Assembly: GCA_028554645.1 (NCBI GenBank)
Contig: JAQOOI010000016.1
Location: forward strand, 558,001-622,000
DNA: 64,000 nucleotides
Direction of reading: 5' to 3'
Origin: Omphalotus guepiniiformis
Taxonomy: Eukaryota; Basidiomycota; Agaricomycetes; Agaricales; Omphalotaceae
Below are positions 1-14,777 of the stretch, one piece after another. Both the position numbers and the translations under genes were made by a program. Position 1 is the first letter of the stretch. Every line of letters starts with the position of its first letter. The notes beneath the pieces are model-generated. The model was given only the letters and a program-made list of their open reading frames with translations. It was not told the origin of the DNA and made no database searches.

Positions 1-545
1 AGGGATGAAGTATAGTACGCGGTAACAGGGTATCTTATATCGGGCTATAATCTTGCCGCTTTTAGAAAGTATCGCGATAGTTCGCTAAACTGTGTCTCCT
101 TACGTGTTCTACTTCCGCGTCGTCGGAAGTACTTCGTGTTACATCGTACGTCTAGACCCTTCTGTGGCTCAATCAGTGGTCATTAGATATGACTAGTGCA
201 CGGAGCTACTGCTACATGGTTTCTAAGTCTGGCCCTCTGAGTAGTGCCGCGGTACTTTGTTACCTACGCGTTGGTTTATACAGTATTGGGGCCATCAAGT
301 TATACACGTCGGACCTTAGAACAAGTGCCGCGACACTTTACTTGAGTGCATACTTAGGTAATACCTACACTGAGAAGACCCATTTAGTGCCGTTCTACAG
401 TCTTGTACACCTTTGTACACATATACTAGTGGTTGAATGTGCGTAATACACCGCGGAACTTAGGACTCTACAGTGTACTTAGTAGGTTTGTACTGGAGTG
501 ATCAATCCTGCGAGGCCGAAAATGGTAGTGGTATTACCGCGGTCG
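1..545. other. Unassigned block at the left edge, foreign to the adjoining F-box gene
   Basis: No convincing gene is visible. A short open frame (189-446) has no recognisable domain. Two related sub-blocks containing GTGCCGCG followed by an ACTTTRTTAC-like tail lie near 245 and 326. The block stops at about 550, exactly where similarity to the other F-box copy (minus strand near 26.33 kb) begins. It may therefore be inserted or rearranged DNA such as a decayed element. The element type cannot be decided without its left part, which lies outside the window. Confidence 0.4.
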
Positions 546-1892
546 TATCAACGTGCTCTTTCTGGCGGATGCTCGCCTTCTCACACTCTCGCATCTGGGC
601 CTCTTTTAAACTTAAAGTGGACATTACCCCCTCTTCCTCTCCCCTCTCCGCGACTCGAAGCTTGCTACGTCTTTACCTGCACAGGTCCAGAAATGAACTT
701 CTGGCATATTCTGTCTCAACAAAATGCTATTACAGGGACCTGCCTCAGGATAATTTCGAAATCATACAGGATATGTTCCGTATGCTTGCAGATGAATCCC
801 ATCGATGGTATCGCATCCGCGTAGTAATTCAACCAATGCTATTGAGACATATTTCGTTCTTGTGGCCTCAGTCTGGGTTTCCTGCTTTACAGTCCCTGGA
901 GGTTGAGTCTCAACCAGATGGTCATGAACTTCGCATGATGCTAGCTAAACACCTGCGTGCATTCAAGAATTCCCCGAAATTGCAAGCCGTCACTTTCCAC
1001 TATGATACGGTACTATATCAACTGCCCTATGCACAGTTGACAAGTGTCGTGTTCTCACAGGATGTGTATCTGAATGATATGGATCTGCTCAATCATTGCA
1101 CCTCCTTGGAAAGTTTAACAATCACAACTTTACTATTCGTCCTCCTTGGGAATGAATCTGTCTGCTCCTAAATTCTCATTGACATCCCTCACAAACCTTG
1201 ATTTTGGTTGTCGCTCCAAATGCCTACCCCATCTCCTTGGCTTTTTATATCTGCCTTCCTTGATTTCGCTTAATTTTCCTTATTTCGGTTTGGACTACTG
1301 GAATGACGCTGTGTACGAAAAGTTCTTTGCACTGCTTGCCCAGTGCTCCGAATCTCTCCAAACTCTCTCCCTCAGAAGGGTCATCAATGACGGCTCATCT
1401 AAGTACATGCACCGATTTAAGAACGTCCTGGCAGCTCTTCCCCGTCTTGAATGTCTCTTGGTAGAAGTTTTACGATCCAGGAAATTCGCGTTTTACAGAG
1501 TTGGATGGATGGATGCCTTGGCTGGCAACACTCTCTTAGTACCGAGACTTGCTAAATTCGACTTGGTGGTTTACTTGTACGAATACGAATCCGGTGGTTT
1601 TGCGGAAGTATTGACGGAGACTGCTGATTCAATTCTCGCACACACTTCGAGATTGATAGCGAGGCGGTGCCCTAGCTCTCCTGCTGTACTGGATGGCCGG
1701 TTGAGCTGCCTGAAAGAATTCAAGCTCAGTTGGTGGGTACCGGACCGACCTCTTGGCATGGCGTTCATCGAGAATACGGAAGCAATGGAGGGACTGTCAA
1801 AGGATGGTGTATTCGTGTCTGTTGAAACCCTCTGTGCATCCAGTTCTCGTCGCTATATATCTCCATATTTGACTCGGCCTTTTGAAGTATGA
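546..1892 (+). pseudogene. F-box/LRR-type protein, 5'-truncated and frameshifted
   Basis: The frame from about 548 reads CSFWRMLAFSHSRIW, the helix that follows the F-box in agaric F-box proteins, and continues through leucine-rich repeat-like text to about 1120. It then shifts to another frame (SLTSLTNLDFG onward), which stays open to 1892. The F-box itself (LPSEILLEIFNEV in the sister copy at 26.4 kb) is missing, because the sequence upstream of about 550 is unrelated. The two frames meet near 1120-1146 with no good intron signals, so a small indel is the simplest explanation. Family knowledge: such proteins are substrate receptors of SCF ubiquitin ligases, and this copy lacks the Skp1-binding part. 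An alternative is a gene whose first exon lies elsewhere, but the frameshift argues against it. Confidence 0.6.
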
Positions 1893-2844
1893 CCTTAGGA
1901 CGCTCCATGTACTGTCTCCTCCCCAGACCCAGGCAGTCCGTCCTGGGATTCAGCTCGCGAGGGCGAAAGATTTGACGTTGAAGCTCTTTGCGACTATGGG
2001 GACTTACACGAGAGGCGCTTCCAGCATGAATCGTCTTTGTTTAGATAGAAATACCAGCAATGTCATAGATAAGATAGTAATACCATTCGTCTATAATAGT
2101 TAACCAGGATTAATTTGCATTAGGAGCCAGGTCTCCCACTGCATGATGGGTAATCGCAGTACAGTGCCCATACAGCAGTGTATACCAAGAGATCCTGGTA
2201 GTGACTACTCAGTGCCGTAAGGTTTTGAATCTTGATACCACTGTAAAGTTTTGGACAGACCCTTCCTGTTAGAGTCTGTACCTTGGCTTAGACATAGAGA
2301 AAAAACAGTATCTAGTTTTGATGTCTTTGTTGCTGCTAAGAAGACGGATCAATCCTGAAGGTCACTGATATCTTGTTCACTGGAACAGATCCACCTGGGG
2401 GCATCCATGGCTGCATAAATTGGAACATAGACACCTTTACTCTATACACCTACTTTGATACTTACTCTGTAGAAAGTGTCCGAATTCAAAAAGTTTACAC
2501 TGGCACTGAGGCTACCATATATCATGATATCAGGTACCTTTGTGTGTATTTTACCCAATGACATCTTTTAGGATCATACACATATGGAGGTACACTATGT
2601 CTGATTGTAATTTGAAGTGTAAAAGCGTCGGAAGGTTGATGTAGAACTGAAGAAAGCCTTGAAAGCTTGAAACCCGTATGTATTAGTAAGACCGGTCCAG
2701 ACCGAGCTGCAGCCCTTTCCCCATATGTCGACGCGCACGGTGGCTGTGCAACGGATTTTGGGTCACCTCTTATATTGGCTTCGCTGCGCTCACCCAATAA
2801 AGCATTGGCCAACGCGGCGACGCGTCGTTCATTGATTCTGAAGT
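1893..2844. other. Intergenic region, no gene recognised
   Basis: Several short overlapping open frames on both strands (for example 2373-2561 plus and 2522-2863 minus) show no domain, signal peptide or splice pattern. I see nothing else supported. The right end is the presumed promoter of the elongin C gene. Confidence 0.4.
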
Positions 2845-2856
2845 TGGCACGTGCCA
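2845..2856. promoter_or_regulatory. 12-bp palindrome TGGCACGTGCCA (E-box core)
   Basis: A perfect palindrome centred on CACGTG lies about 95 bp upstream of the elongin C start codon. CACGTG is the core bound by fungal bHLH regulators of the Cbf1/Pho4/SREBP type. A role here is inferred only from position and symmetry. Confidence 0.4.
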
Positions 2857-2950
2857 CTGCCACAATTTGCCACTGCTATCATTCAATATCGTTTCTGAAC
2901 CTCTTTCTCTTATAGACCGCTTATATTCCGATACCAAATCATGTCAGAAG

Positions 2951-3604
2951 ATGTCCCAATGCACGTTAACCCAGTCTTCCGCGTGTTCTGAAGACTCGAG
3001 ACTCATTTTGCTACGCTATAGGAGTGGCGCAGCCAACCCCGAAGAATGGGTTCGCATCGAAAGCAATGACGGATTCTCGTTCTTGGTCAAGAGGAAGGTA
3101 GCAGACATGAGTCCTACAATCAAGAGCTCTTTGGATACGTCAAGTGAGTCACAGCTGGCTATGTTTCGTCTCCGGCTTATCTCAATGATTTGACGCGAAA
3201 CAGGTGGATTCTCGGAGGCAGAAACGAATACGTATACTGCTGGAGAACATCGGTGCGTTATACTGGCTATTCAACCTGACGCAGCCTTCGAAGGTCTGAT
3301 TTTGGTCCGGGTCGCGCTAGAGGATTAATTGTGCAAAAGATGTTGGAATATATGAGTTTCAAGGCTCATTACTCGACAGTTGGACCTAAAGAAGAGATAC
3401 CAGTTCACGAAATGATGGAGAGGATACCTCCTGAGCTTGTTCTTGAGTTGTCAGTCTATCCTGCCTCTCTTCTCTTGCCTTTTTGGCTCAATCTGCTCTG
3501 TATCGGTTTTTTACAACAGGATTTTAGCTGCAGATTATCAAGAATGTGAGTCTCCTTGCCGTGAACCGCCTGTCGCACTGAAACTTTTTTTCTATGTAGT
3601 GTAA
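2951..3604 (+). CDS. elc1: Elongin C (Skp1-like BTB/POZ-fold ubiquitin-ligase adaptor)
   Basis: Five exons join in frame (2951-3143, 3204-3252, 3321-3449, 3520-3545, 3600-3604) to about 133 residues. Recognisable blocks are EWVRIESNDGFSFLVKR, SPTIKSSL, GGFSEAETNT, VQKMLEYMSFKAHYS, EIPVHEM and ELVLELILAADY, which follow the order and spacing of animal and yeast elongin C. Family role: it bridges elongin A/SOCS-box-like receptors to cullins and acts with elongin B-type partners in nucleus and cytoplasm. The start at 2951 is the only in-frame ATG before the conserved part, and gives about 38 poorly conserved N-terminal residues. An ATG ten bases upstream is out of frame. The last intron (54 bp) is a multiple of three, so retention only changes the C-terminus from QEL to QEC plus an extension. 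The gene converges with the calcineurin gene. Confidence 0.88.
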
Positions 3605-3879
3605 CCACGGTCCTTTGTATTGTATCGATAGATGTGTACGTTTAATGATATTTAGCGCTTTGGGTTTTTACTGGCTCGCATCGTATCCTTGAATCTGTAA
3701 TCGCCCCGCATTGAGTCACTTAGAACAAGTAGCAGGCAATAACAACAGTGTATTACACGACAGAAATCCATCCATGCGTAGGTACATATATATATAAAGA
3801 AAACAGCAGCAACAACTAAATGCAGAGCAGATATAGATGAACATGATCCTCCTCTCACACAACACCAACACCAACAAAA

Positions 3880-6232
3880 CTACGTAGTCTCATGCCTCTT
3901 CAACGCCTGCGGCCTCCCTGTTACCCTCCTCCGACTAGCAATCCGATCCGCCAACTTCTCCACGACACCACTCTCATCACCATCCTCCTCCAACGTCTTC
4001 TTAATAAGCAACTCCATATTAAGCCCACCCTCTCCATCGGACCCACTTCCACGTCGGAAAGGACTGCGCATACTTGGCGGAGGGAAGATATTTGTCGGGG
4101 ACGAAGTCGGTTCCGGTACGTATGTCGGGAGACGTTCGTTCATGAGATCGGAGCGACGGCTGGAAGGAGAAAAAGGGGAGGTGTAAGACATCCGTGTCAG
4201 TTATATACACACAGAGGGAAGAGGACAGGAGTGATACGCACGCCTCAGCGAAAGAACGAATGTTCCTGCTAATCTGGTTTCCTTGTACTCCGAGCGCGTC
4301 AGGTCCAACACGTGCACCCGGTACTGATAAGCCATCCTCTGCAGCCATAAGCTCAGAAGCAGCCTCGGATTCTTCTCTGTATCACAAGGGTAAAAGCAGG
4401 ATTCTTAGTAGCAGGTCACTGTGAGAGACATGCTTAGGGAATTACCTGAGTAGTTGGAAGACTCTCTGCATTCTACCAACAGCCATGATTTTACTCTTGA
4501 TTAGCTGTCTCCGCGCCTGGTAATCCTGAGGTGACATAGCGGCATCGGCCAGCGTACGCGTATCAGCGTCCTCGTCGCTCGAGTCAGATTCAGTTAATTC
4601 TTCCTCGCTGCAGATACTCAATATTGCCAACAACATCTCTGTAACTGCATATATTCAAAAACACCCCGCAAATCAGCATACTCCGGCACCGCATGTAAAC
4701 AATTCGACGCACTCTTCGCACCGACAAACGGTAAACTCCACGTGAACGCATCCATGAAATTTGGGAGCCAATACGGATGAGGACTCGCGTTATACTGCCT
4801 GATCGTGATATTCTTATTTGCATACTTGATCACCGCGCCTCGATTGCGATACACATCGAGATAATTCGGCGCGCTGAAAATCGTAATAACCGAAGGGAAC
4901 TTCTTCGTAGGCGTCTTGCGATACATGATGTACCCAGCATCCTGAGCTTCGTGCCCGCGGATGATACCGAGAAGGCGCGTGCGTTCGAGGAATTGCACTG
5001 CAGCGTGGTAGGTGAAGTAGTAAGAGCAGCCCCGGGTTTGGTTGTGTAGAAATCCTGTTCCGGGTGGAGGGCCCGACTCGTCCTCGGTACCAAAGTTGCT
5101 AACTGGGTCGGCCCAGAGGAGGTCGCAGAGGAGGCCGTGTGAGCCGGGTTCTTGGAAACGGTTCATCTGAGGAGACACGGAGTGCATATGGTTAGTGGCA
5201 GTCGATAGCATGAGAAGGGTGTGACTCATGTTGACGATATCGTCTAGAGTAGTGAGCTCCGGCGATATGCCCCCGTGTACACAGAAAAATTTATGGTCCA
5301 CGAGGGCGGAAACGGGTAGAGCGCAAAAAGATGTGATACATGCTTCGTATATGCGCGCAGAATACTTGTGTAAGCCTGCAAAGCGAGACCTGGGTGGATA
5401 AGCGCGCAAGTCGTCATCACAACGGAAAAAGGGAGCTGACATTCGCGCTTGAAAGTAAAGTATTCAGTGAGGTGGCGACATTCGTGGTTTCCGCGAAGTA
5501 ATACAAACTTGGTAGGGTAGCATAGTTTGAGAGTATATAGATACAGCAGACACTAGAGAACAGAAAGTGATCAAGTTCTATCCAATCGATCATCGGTAGG
5601 TTATGTATATGAGCACGCACCTCAATCCCAAAACAACCTCGATCGACATAATCTCCGAGGAATAGATAGCAATTATCATTTGTCGAACCGCCCACTTCAA
5701 AAAGTTTCATCAGATCGTACTGCAGAATCAATCCCATGAGTTGCCGAAGTTCAATAAGAGTTATTGTAGACGCACGTATTGTCCATGTATATCTCCACAT
5801 ACTAAGGATCGATTAGCCAACGCTCGAATCACGACAGCCACAAAGCTCACTCGTTACAGGGCTTTTGACTTCCACTAGATTACTCTCTGCCCTGAGCATG
5901 GCTGTAGCATTATCCAGAATGAACATTGCATGCTCTTCTGAAAGTCGGCCTTCGCGAAAGAAATGTTCTTTCAGAAACTTTGGGTTTGGCTTGAGCGAGC
6001 CCGAAGGATCGGTAAGAAAGAATTCCGCATCAGTAGGTATGTTCGTCGCGGGTTGAGGAACCTGTAAAGCAAAAAAGTTAGTTCGTTGATTACTTTTGAT
6101 GGGCGCCAAACGGAAAAACCACACCGATTTGACTGCTCTCTCTCGTAAACTATGTTCTTCACTGGGAAATGTACCAGGAACTACAGGTTCGTCTACCGGA
6201 TTTTGCGACGATTGAGGATATCTTCCATCCAT
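3880..6232 (-). CDS. CNA1: Calcineurin A, Ca2+/calmodulin-dependent protein phosphatase catalytic subunit (PP2B)
   Basis: About ten exons give roughly 590 residues. In order: N-terminus MDGRYPQSS; the metallophosphatase motifs GDIHGQY, GDYVDRG and LRGNHECR; the [11 protein letters not shown] block; HEAQDAGY; the SAPNYLDVY block; the calcineurin-specific [20 protein letters not shown] stretch; the B-subunit-binding region; and a calmodulin-binding-like helix [19 protein letters not shown]. The autoinhibitory-like segment IRSFAEA...DLMNERLP follows, then a Ser/Pro-rich tail ending LKRHETT. Family role: it dephosphorylates Crz1/NFAT-type factors and controls stress response and morphogenesis, working with regulatory subunit B. 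Example introns: in-frame text NMSHTLLM near 5.2 kb is an intron, as is the segment with [10 protein letters not shown] near 6.1 kb. The start at 6232 begins MDGRYP; an in-frame ATG at 6388 would add about 50 residues. All metal and catalytic residues I can check are present. Confidence 0.93.
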
Positions 6233-7309
6233 TCGAAGAAGAGTATAATAAAAAGGTGATGGTGAAACTGAGAGCTGATGGCGCTCATTGTCACTGTTCG
6301 CCGAGGCGTATTTGGTAATGTTAGGCTGGCTTTTTTGTCTCTTCCTTCCTCGTACGCGAGTCGGTGAAAAGTGAAGAACGACGAACACGGTGTTTATGGA
6401 CGGAAGAAAGAAGAAAGAAAAAGGAAATTATCGTTCAGGTCGGTATATTTTTTCAGCGACTTCGGCAGTTGCCTCATTCAATAATAATCCGCTAAATTCC
6501 CTTCTAGAGCTCAAGGCTGTGCGGACCCTCTGAAGATCTCTGAAAATCTGATGTCCGGGCTATGTGCTATCCGGATCGACGACAGCTCGTGAAGGACACA
6601 GAGCAAATCATACACGAATGTAGCAGAATTTTACCAGGCAAGTTCACATAATCTCTTCTAGAGACTGGTTTATTCTCAAGCAGTACATGTGATTGCTTTT
6701 TTTAGACTGAAGTATTCATCTTGCAGTATTGCTCGCAGCTCCAGCAGTGGAACAGGATATATGCGCATATAAACTTTATCTGGCATCTGCAGGAAGTAAA
6801 TTCGTCGCAGCGCGTAAGCACGTCTTTGCTATTTTGGTGACTTATTAATGACTCTCCTTCAACGCGTATAGTAGCATACATATGCAGGTATCGAAGTTAT
6901 GACATTGAATGCCTGCATCACGGAACACTTGCGAACACGGCCCCAGCTTGAGCGCTAGCACTGGAGAGCAGAAATACGTTCAGAATTCGTGAGTTTGATA
7001 CATCCCTCATACACAGATTTTTCTCATTCAGTCTGCTTTCAGTCTGAAAGCTCAAAGTTCCAAAGCCATACTCTTCTGTGACATTTGCGCCTTTGAAGTC
7101 ACTCGCTACTGCTCTCTCTACAGTGTCCGGTCAAAGCTGGTTCACCTAAGCTGACTCATCCCAGTCACGCGATTATCATGTGCTGACGCCAAATACGTCC
7201 CAATTGGCAATAACTGAGACTCAAACTAAAGATAAAGCTTGGGTGGCCACACACAGTTTCTCTCCCTTCAACTTTGCTCTGTGGCACATTTACACGACTA
7301 TACTCCGAA
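6233..7309. other. Intergenic region between divergent genes
   Basis: About 1.1 kb lies between the divergently transcribed calcineurin and coiled-coil genes and must hold both promoters. I find no open frame with domain content and no tRNA. An alternative upstream start for calcineurin (ATG at 6388) lies inside it. Confidence 0.4.
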
Positions 7310-9294
7310 ATGACAACTACTTTGGCGCACAATACTCTACGAGACGACAGGGCAGGCATGAACGATGCCGGCGTTCGTTGCTTGCATGCAACGTCCGAGG
7401 CCGAGCGTCCAGGGCTCTATGTGTTGCCATTGGGTGCAACCCAGAACTCCTGTGCGTTGGATCGCATACACACTGAAATACACAAGGTACGCAAAAAGTT
7501 CATATATCCTCGCTTCTTTCACTAAATTCCCTTTGTCTTCGTTCTTTCTCGTAGCTTCTTTCTTCATCAACTTCAACGGAACGAGGCAACGTCATGAATC
7601 TTGGAGCTTCCGTGACCCCTCTATCTTCAGAGTCCTCTATGTGCTTAGCTGCAACAGGAAAAAGTTCAACGGGGCTGTCTCAAGGCTCCGTCAATTCAAC
7701 AGCGAAGCCTGCTAACGAAAATAGCGTGGAGAGAGCTGAAGCTGATGAAACAGATGACAAAGACCTTCAGTACATCCATGACTGGCTGACCTCATCGAGT
7801 GTACGCGAACTGCCGACCTGCTCCGGCGCCAGGTCAAATCCTCAACCCCAAAGTCAAATCCTCGACTCGAAGGAAGAGGTGCACCCCGAGTCCGTGCCAT
7901 CTCATTCCTTGCCGTCTTCGCGCTCTACGAGTCTGTCGAGTGGAGAATGTGTAGCGAAGGAATCATTGACGACAAAGGACGAGGACGAGGACGAGGACGA
8001 GGATGACTCAAAGGAACTTGCGTATGAAGCACTTCGCTCCGAGTTGGATCGGGCTAGGGCAGAGCTCAAGGATTTGACTACCGAGAGCTCAAGCCGGGTC
8101 CAAAAGCTCGAGGGAGACATCCTTTCGCTCGTGAGGACGATGAGCAATCAAGAAACTGAGCTGGTAGCTCTACGGGCCGAACGAGATGCTCGCAATGAGT
8201 CTGAGACGAGTTGGCAGAAGAACCTGCGGGAACTCAAAGAGCATCTGGACGCCTCGCATGCTTTCCAATCTGAACACCTGCTTCGTCTCGAGGGGATGAT
8301 ACAGACGCTCTGCTCCATGGAAGGAACATCGGAGCCAGAGACGAAGAAAGACGAGAAAGATGGAGTCGACGTGAACAAATTGATCATGGCGCTCGCCGAG
8401 GCTCGTGATACGGCTGAAGCCGATCGAGATACTTGGAGAGATCTATTGGACGAGAGCAATGACGAAGTGTCCGCGTTGGAAATCAAGCTGGAAGCTTTCG
8501 AAGAGGCTGAGAAAATCAAACTTTTAGAGGGGCTGCGCGAATGTCGAAAGGATATGCAGTCCCAACTCGAGCTGATGTCGCGCGAGGTGGGAGATCTCAA
8601 GGCCACCAACGACAAGATACGACGCGAGCTTAAGGAGGGTTGGAATGAACGATACATTTCAGTGAAGAAGGAGCTCGATGCTGCGAATCAAGCGTTGCAG
8701 GCAGCGGAAGATAAAGATGAGTATAATCGTGAAGCGATTGAGAATTTCAGTCGGAGGGAGAAGAAGGAACGTGAAAGAGCTTTGAGCGAGCTCAACGAGT
8801 TGCGGGTGCAGCTGGAGAAAGCCTGTGGTGAAAACGACAAATTAGTTTCGTCGGACTGTGCGAAGCAGGTGGAAATTACGCGTCTCACTCTTTCGGAACT
8901 CAGTCTTCAGGGTGAGATTCGTCGGAAGGATAGGGAGCTCGAGGAGACGAAGAGTCATTTGCAAAGCGTACTCTCCGAACAGACTCAGCAACGGAAGACG
9001 ATAGGTCATCAGGCAAAGCGTATTCGTGAGCTTGAGGCCATTTGTGGTGCTTCTCCGAGTCGTGGTGAGATGGGATCAGCCAGGAATGTACGGGTCTTAG
9101 TTCAAGACGATGCATCGAAGGATGCAGACTCGGATACTAAATCCTGTAACTTGACCCCCACTGACAGGTTCGACGGAGACTCGCCCTTGTTAAGAGATGA
9201 AGCATCGATGCTGCTCTGGGACATTCCGGGAAGTTATCAGTCTACCCCTCCAGCTTCGAAGATCTCCCAATCTCGAAGGTTTTTCACCTCATGA
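7310..9294 (+). CDS. Long coiled-coil protein of unknown function
   Basis: The 3' exon (7555-9294) is open throughout. A clean intron, 7487-7554 (gtacgc...cgtag), joins it in frame to an exon beginning MTTTLAHN at 7310, giving about 638 residues. Without this exon the protein would start at MNLGAS (7594). From roughly residue 190 to 550 it is almost entirely heptad-rich and charged (Glu/Lys/Arg/Leu), typical of a parallel coiled coil. A DEDEDEDED tract precedes it. No catalytic motif is visible. The C-terminus is Ser/Thr/Asp-rich (SRRFFTS end). Such proteins are usually structural: spindle pole, septum or vesicle tethering. I cannot choose between these, and similarity to myosin/SMC arms would be compositional only. 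Confidence 0.75.
7978..8004 (+). repeat. (GAGGAC)n minisatellite within the coiled-coil gene
   Basis: About four tandem copies of a GACGAG hexamer encode the alternating Asp-Glu tract upstream of the coiled coil. Because the unit is six bases, length variation would keep the reading frame. Confidence 0.7.
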
Positions 9295-9803
9295 TTCAAA
9301 GAGTAGTATGTTCCCCAAAGATTAGTTGACCGTAGTCATGTTATGTGACATAGTTAATCTTGTACTTCTTGGCCCTGTTGTATGATTGTTCTGCTGAAGT
9401 TGTAGGTTGAAGGAACTTGAAATTGAGGAATGCTTGTTGCGTGCGCTCATACTACAGTACGTCATCAACCGCAGCCCGCGGCACTTTCCCGCGGCATCCC
9501 GGCCGCTCCTCGAAATTCGATATTCCGGTCCTGCGTAACTTAACTCAGTACCACGACGGACTCTAACTTGGCAATACTTGAGATGCCCAGCTTTGACGTT
9601 GCGTTTAGTAGGAATTACTCTGCAGCTTTCTGCCTTTCCTGCTGCTATAATTGGCCTTCTCATCACGTGTATTCGGCTTTCGGTTATCGAGTCATTTAAC
9701 TCATTGACTCAATTTATTTGAGTAGGCTGCGTAGACGCCGAAAAACGTGTTCTACATGCTGCAGGACTGTTAGCAGGATCTCAATTCCAATTCCCCAACT
9801 GCC
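9295..9803. other. Intergenic region with the presumed promoter of the F-box gene
   Basis: There is no gene-like frame. The minus-strand open frame 9322-9666 has no recognisable content. A TCACGTG sequence near 9664 lies about 135 bp before the next start codon. Confidence 0.35.
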
Positions 9804-11402
9804 ATGGAGCTACCGTTCGAAATCTGGTCGAATATAGCTGAATATATTCCTCGGGAAGACTTGTCTTCGTTGCGTGCCGTCAATCATGCACTCTATCAGC
9901 TGGTTCAAGCATTGGAATATCGAAACGTTGAGATAGCAACCTTCAACAAGGGCACCAAGCGCATGCTCAAGAATTTGGTGTACGTTTTCTTCCGTCTCAA
10001 GGGTTTATCATGCTCATTTCTCATCCTACTTAGCAGAAAACCCTCACTGAGGAATCTCGTGCGCTCTGTTCACATTCAACCGTGGTTTGTGCCAAATACG
10101 AAATCAAAGTCATCCTCGGGTTTGATATTCAGATTGTATGATCGCACACATACCTTCTTTGATCCAGACTATCCGCAACGTTTGGCCAATACTCTAATGA
10201 GGAAACGAATCTTGAAGCATACCCGGTTGGTCACCGAAGCTCTGCGGAATTTGGATGGCGTTCAAGAGTACCGTATCAGCTGGGATCGGGAGCGGCGGTG
10301 TACCGACGACCTTTTCACCGCTTTCCTTGCCCCTCTGTTAGCTGACACTCCTCTTGGAATTACTTTAGCCAAGCTCTCGCTAGAGGTACCCATCGACAAA
10401 TTGCCTTGCCTGGCTATGGTAAGGCTTCCGCGACTCGAGGCACTAGATGTTCATCTCCATACAGAGAACCTTCCCCCAACCTGCATTGACGATTACCTTG
10501 ACCCCTTTGTTGTGTTCATACACAGCTCCTACTTGACTCTCCGCTCTCTCTCCATCTCATCCTCCCATTCATCAGAAAACCTTGATTTACACCGTTTCTT
10601 CCACAACCTAGGTTACTTCCCAAACCTCCACTCCTTTGCGCTCTCTATTCCATACGACGGTGCCCACCTTTCGTCGTCTGCTGCTCTCCGAGCTTTCATC
10701 GGAAAACATTGCGAACATTTGGAAGAGCTAAAGCTCCGTTGCACTCGCTGTGCATTTCGAGCCAAGCCAATCGATGTCAACTCCAAATATTGGATACAGA
10801 ATACGATTACCAGTTTGGGAGTTTATTACCCGATTTTGAGGAAGCTTGAGCTGGCTCTTAGACCGCTCAGAGCAGATCTTACACCGGTGCTGGATTGTCT
10901 GGGTGGGCTAGCTGCCCAGCTGGAGTCACTAACCCTGACAGATCGTGCGCTGACTGTGAAAGAGGTGGAGCGGATACTGGATGCGCTCGATCATCCGGAC
11001 ATTAAACTGCAGAACCTTTCAATAAAACTGCAATACCTGTGTCCTGAGATTGTCGAACTTCTTGCCGCTCGACTTCCTTTCCTGCATAACCTGGCACTTA
11101 CGTTTACTGAAGTCCTACCTTACGACACAGAACTATCTTTCTCTCAGTGCCGCTCTGAAGATCTGGTTCGTGCTTTTTCTTACCTGTGTTGCAAGTTCTT
11201 CTGCACGCTAATCGAGGATCACTTGTACTATTAGAAGTTGTTTCTTGAGAGGATGCGTCAATGGAGTGATCCGGGATGGAGACTTTCGAGGATGTGTATC
11301 TCTGAATGCCAGTATGATAATCTGCAATGGGCGGATGATATGGAACGAGTGTTTGTGGGTTGTATCCCAGCGCTTTGCTCCTTTGGTGTGCTACCTTCAT
11401 AG
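9804..11402 (+). CDS. F-box protein with leucine-rich C-terminal region
   Basis: The protein begins MELPFEIWSNIAEYIPRED, an F-box with the usual LPxEIW start and a following LRAVNHALYQL helix, then about 400 residues of irregular leucine-rich repeats (LPRLEALDVHL, LRSLSISSSH, LESLTLTDRAL). An intron near 9977-10034 carries the LVYVFFRL text. A second intron, starting after the DL codon at about 11165 and ending ...ctattag at 11234, joins the last exon (KLFLERMRQWSD...) to a stop at 11402. Without it the protein would stop at 11234 in hydrophobic intron-like text. Total length is about 490 residues. Family role: substrate receptor of an SCF ligase, with the target unknown. It is distinct in sequence from the broken F-box copies at 0.5 and 26 kb. 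Confidence 0.8.
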
Positions 11403-11715
11403 CATTTATAGGGTGCTGGGATGACAGCTTTTGTATAATAACTGCCACGCTTTCGTTGTTTTGTTTACTCTGGGTTTCCTGCTTCTTGACGTTCTGTTGT
11501 AATATGTTAATCATATTATCCGCTTTCCTATGCATGTCGTAGTTTTGCTGTACTTTGTATACTATGTGTAATGATTTTGTCCCAATAAAATCCTAATGTT
11601 GCTTTATCTCGTGGAATATCATTTACAGCTGGATCGTATGATACAGCAGTTAAATTAGAAAGTTCGTATTGAGCTCGTATTCAACTTTTTTTGTAATAGA
11701 TAGTTCGTAGCCAAC
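11403..11715. other. 3' intergenic space between convergent genes
   Basis: AT-rich 3' sequence lies between the F-box gene (+) and ARG5,6 (-). An AATAAA at about 11585 on the plus strand may serve polyadenylation of the F-box transcript. No gene is seen. Confidence 0.4.

Positions 11716-14777
<3,062 letters not shown>

Noticed and set aside
11171..11234. F-box protein ending at 11234
   Set aside because: The final residues there are intron text; an in-frame acceptor at 11234 leads to a last exon with normal F-box-protein ending.
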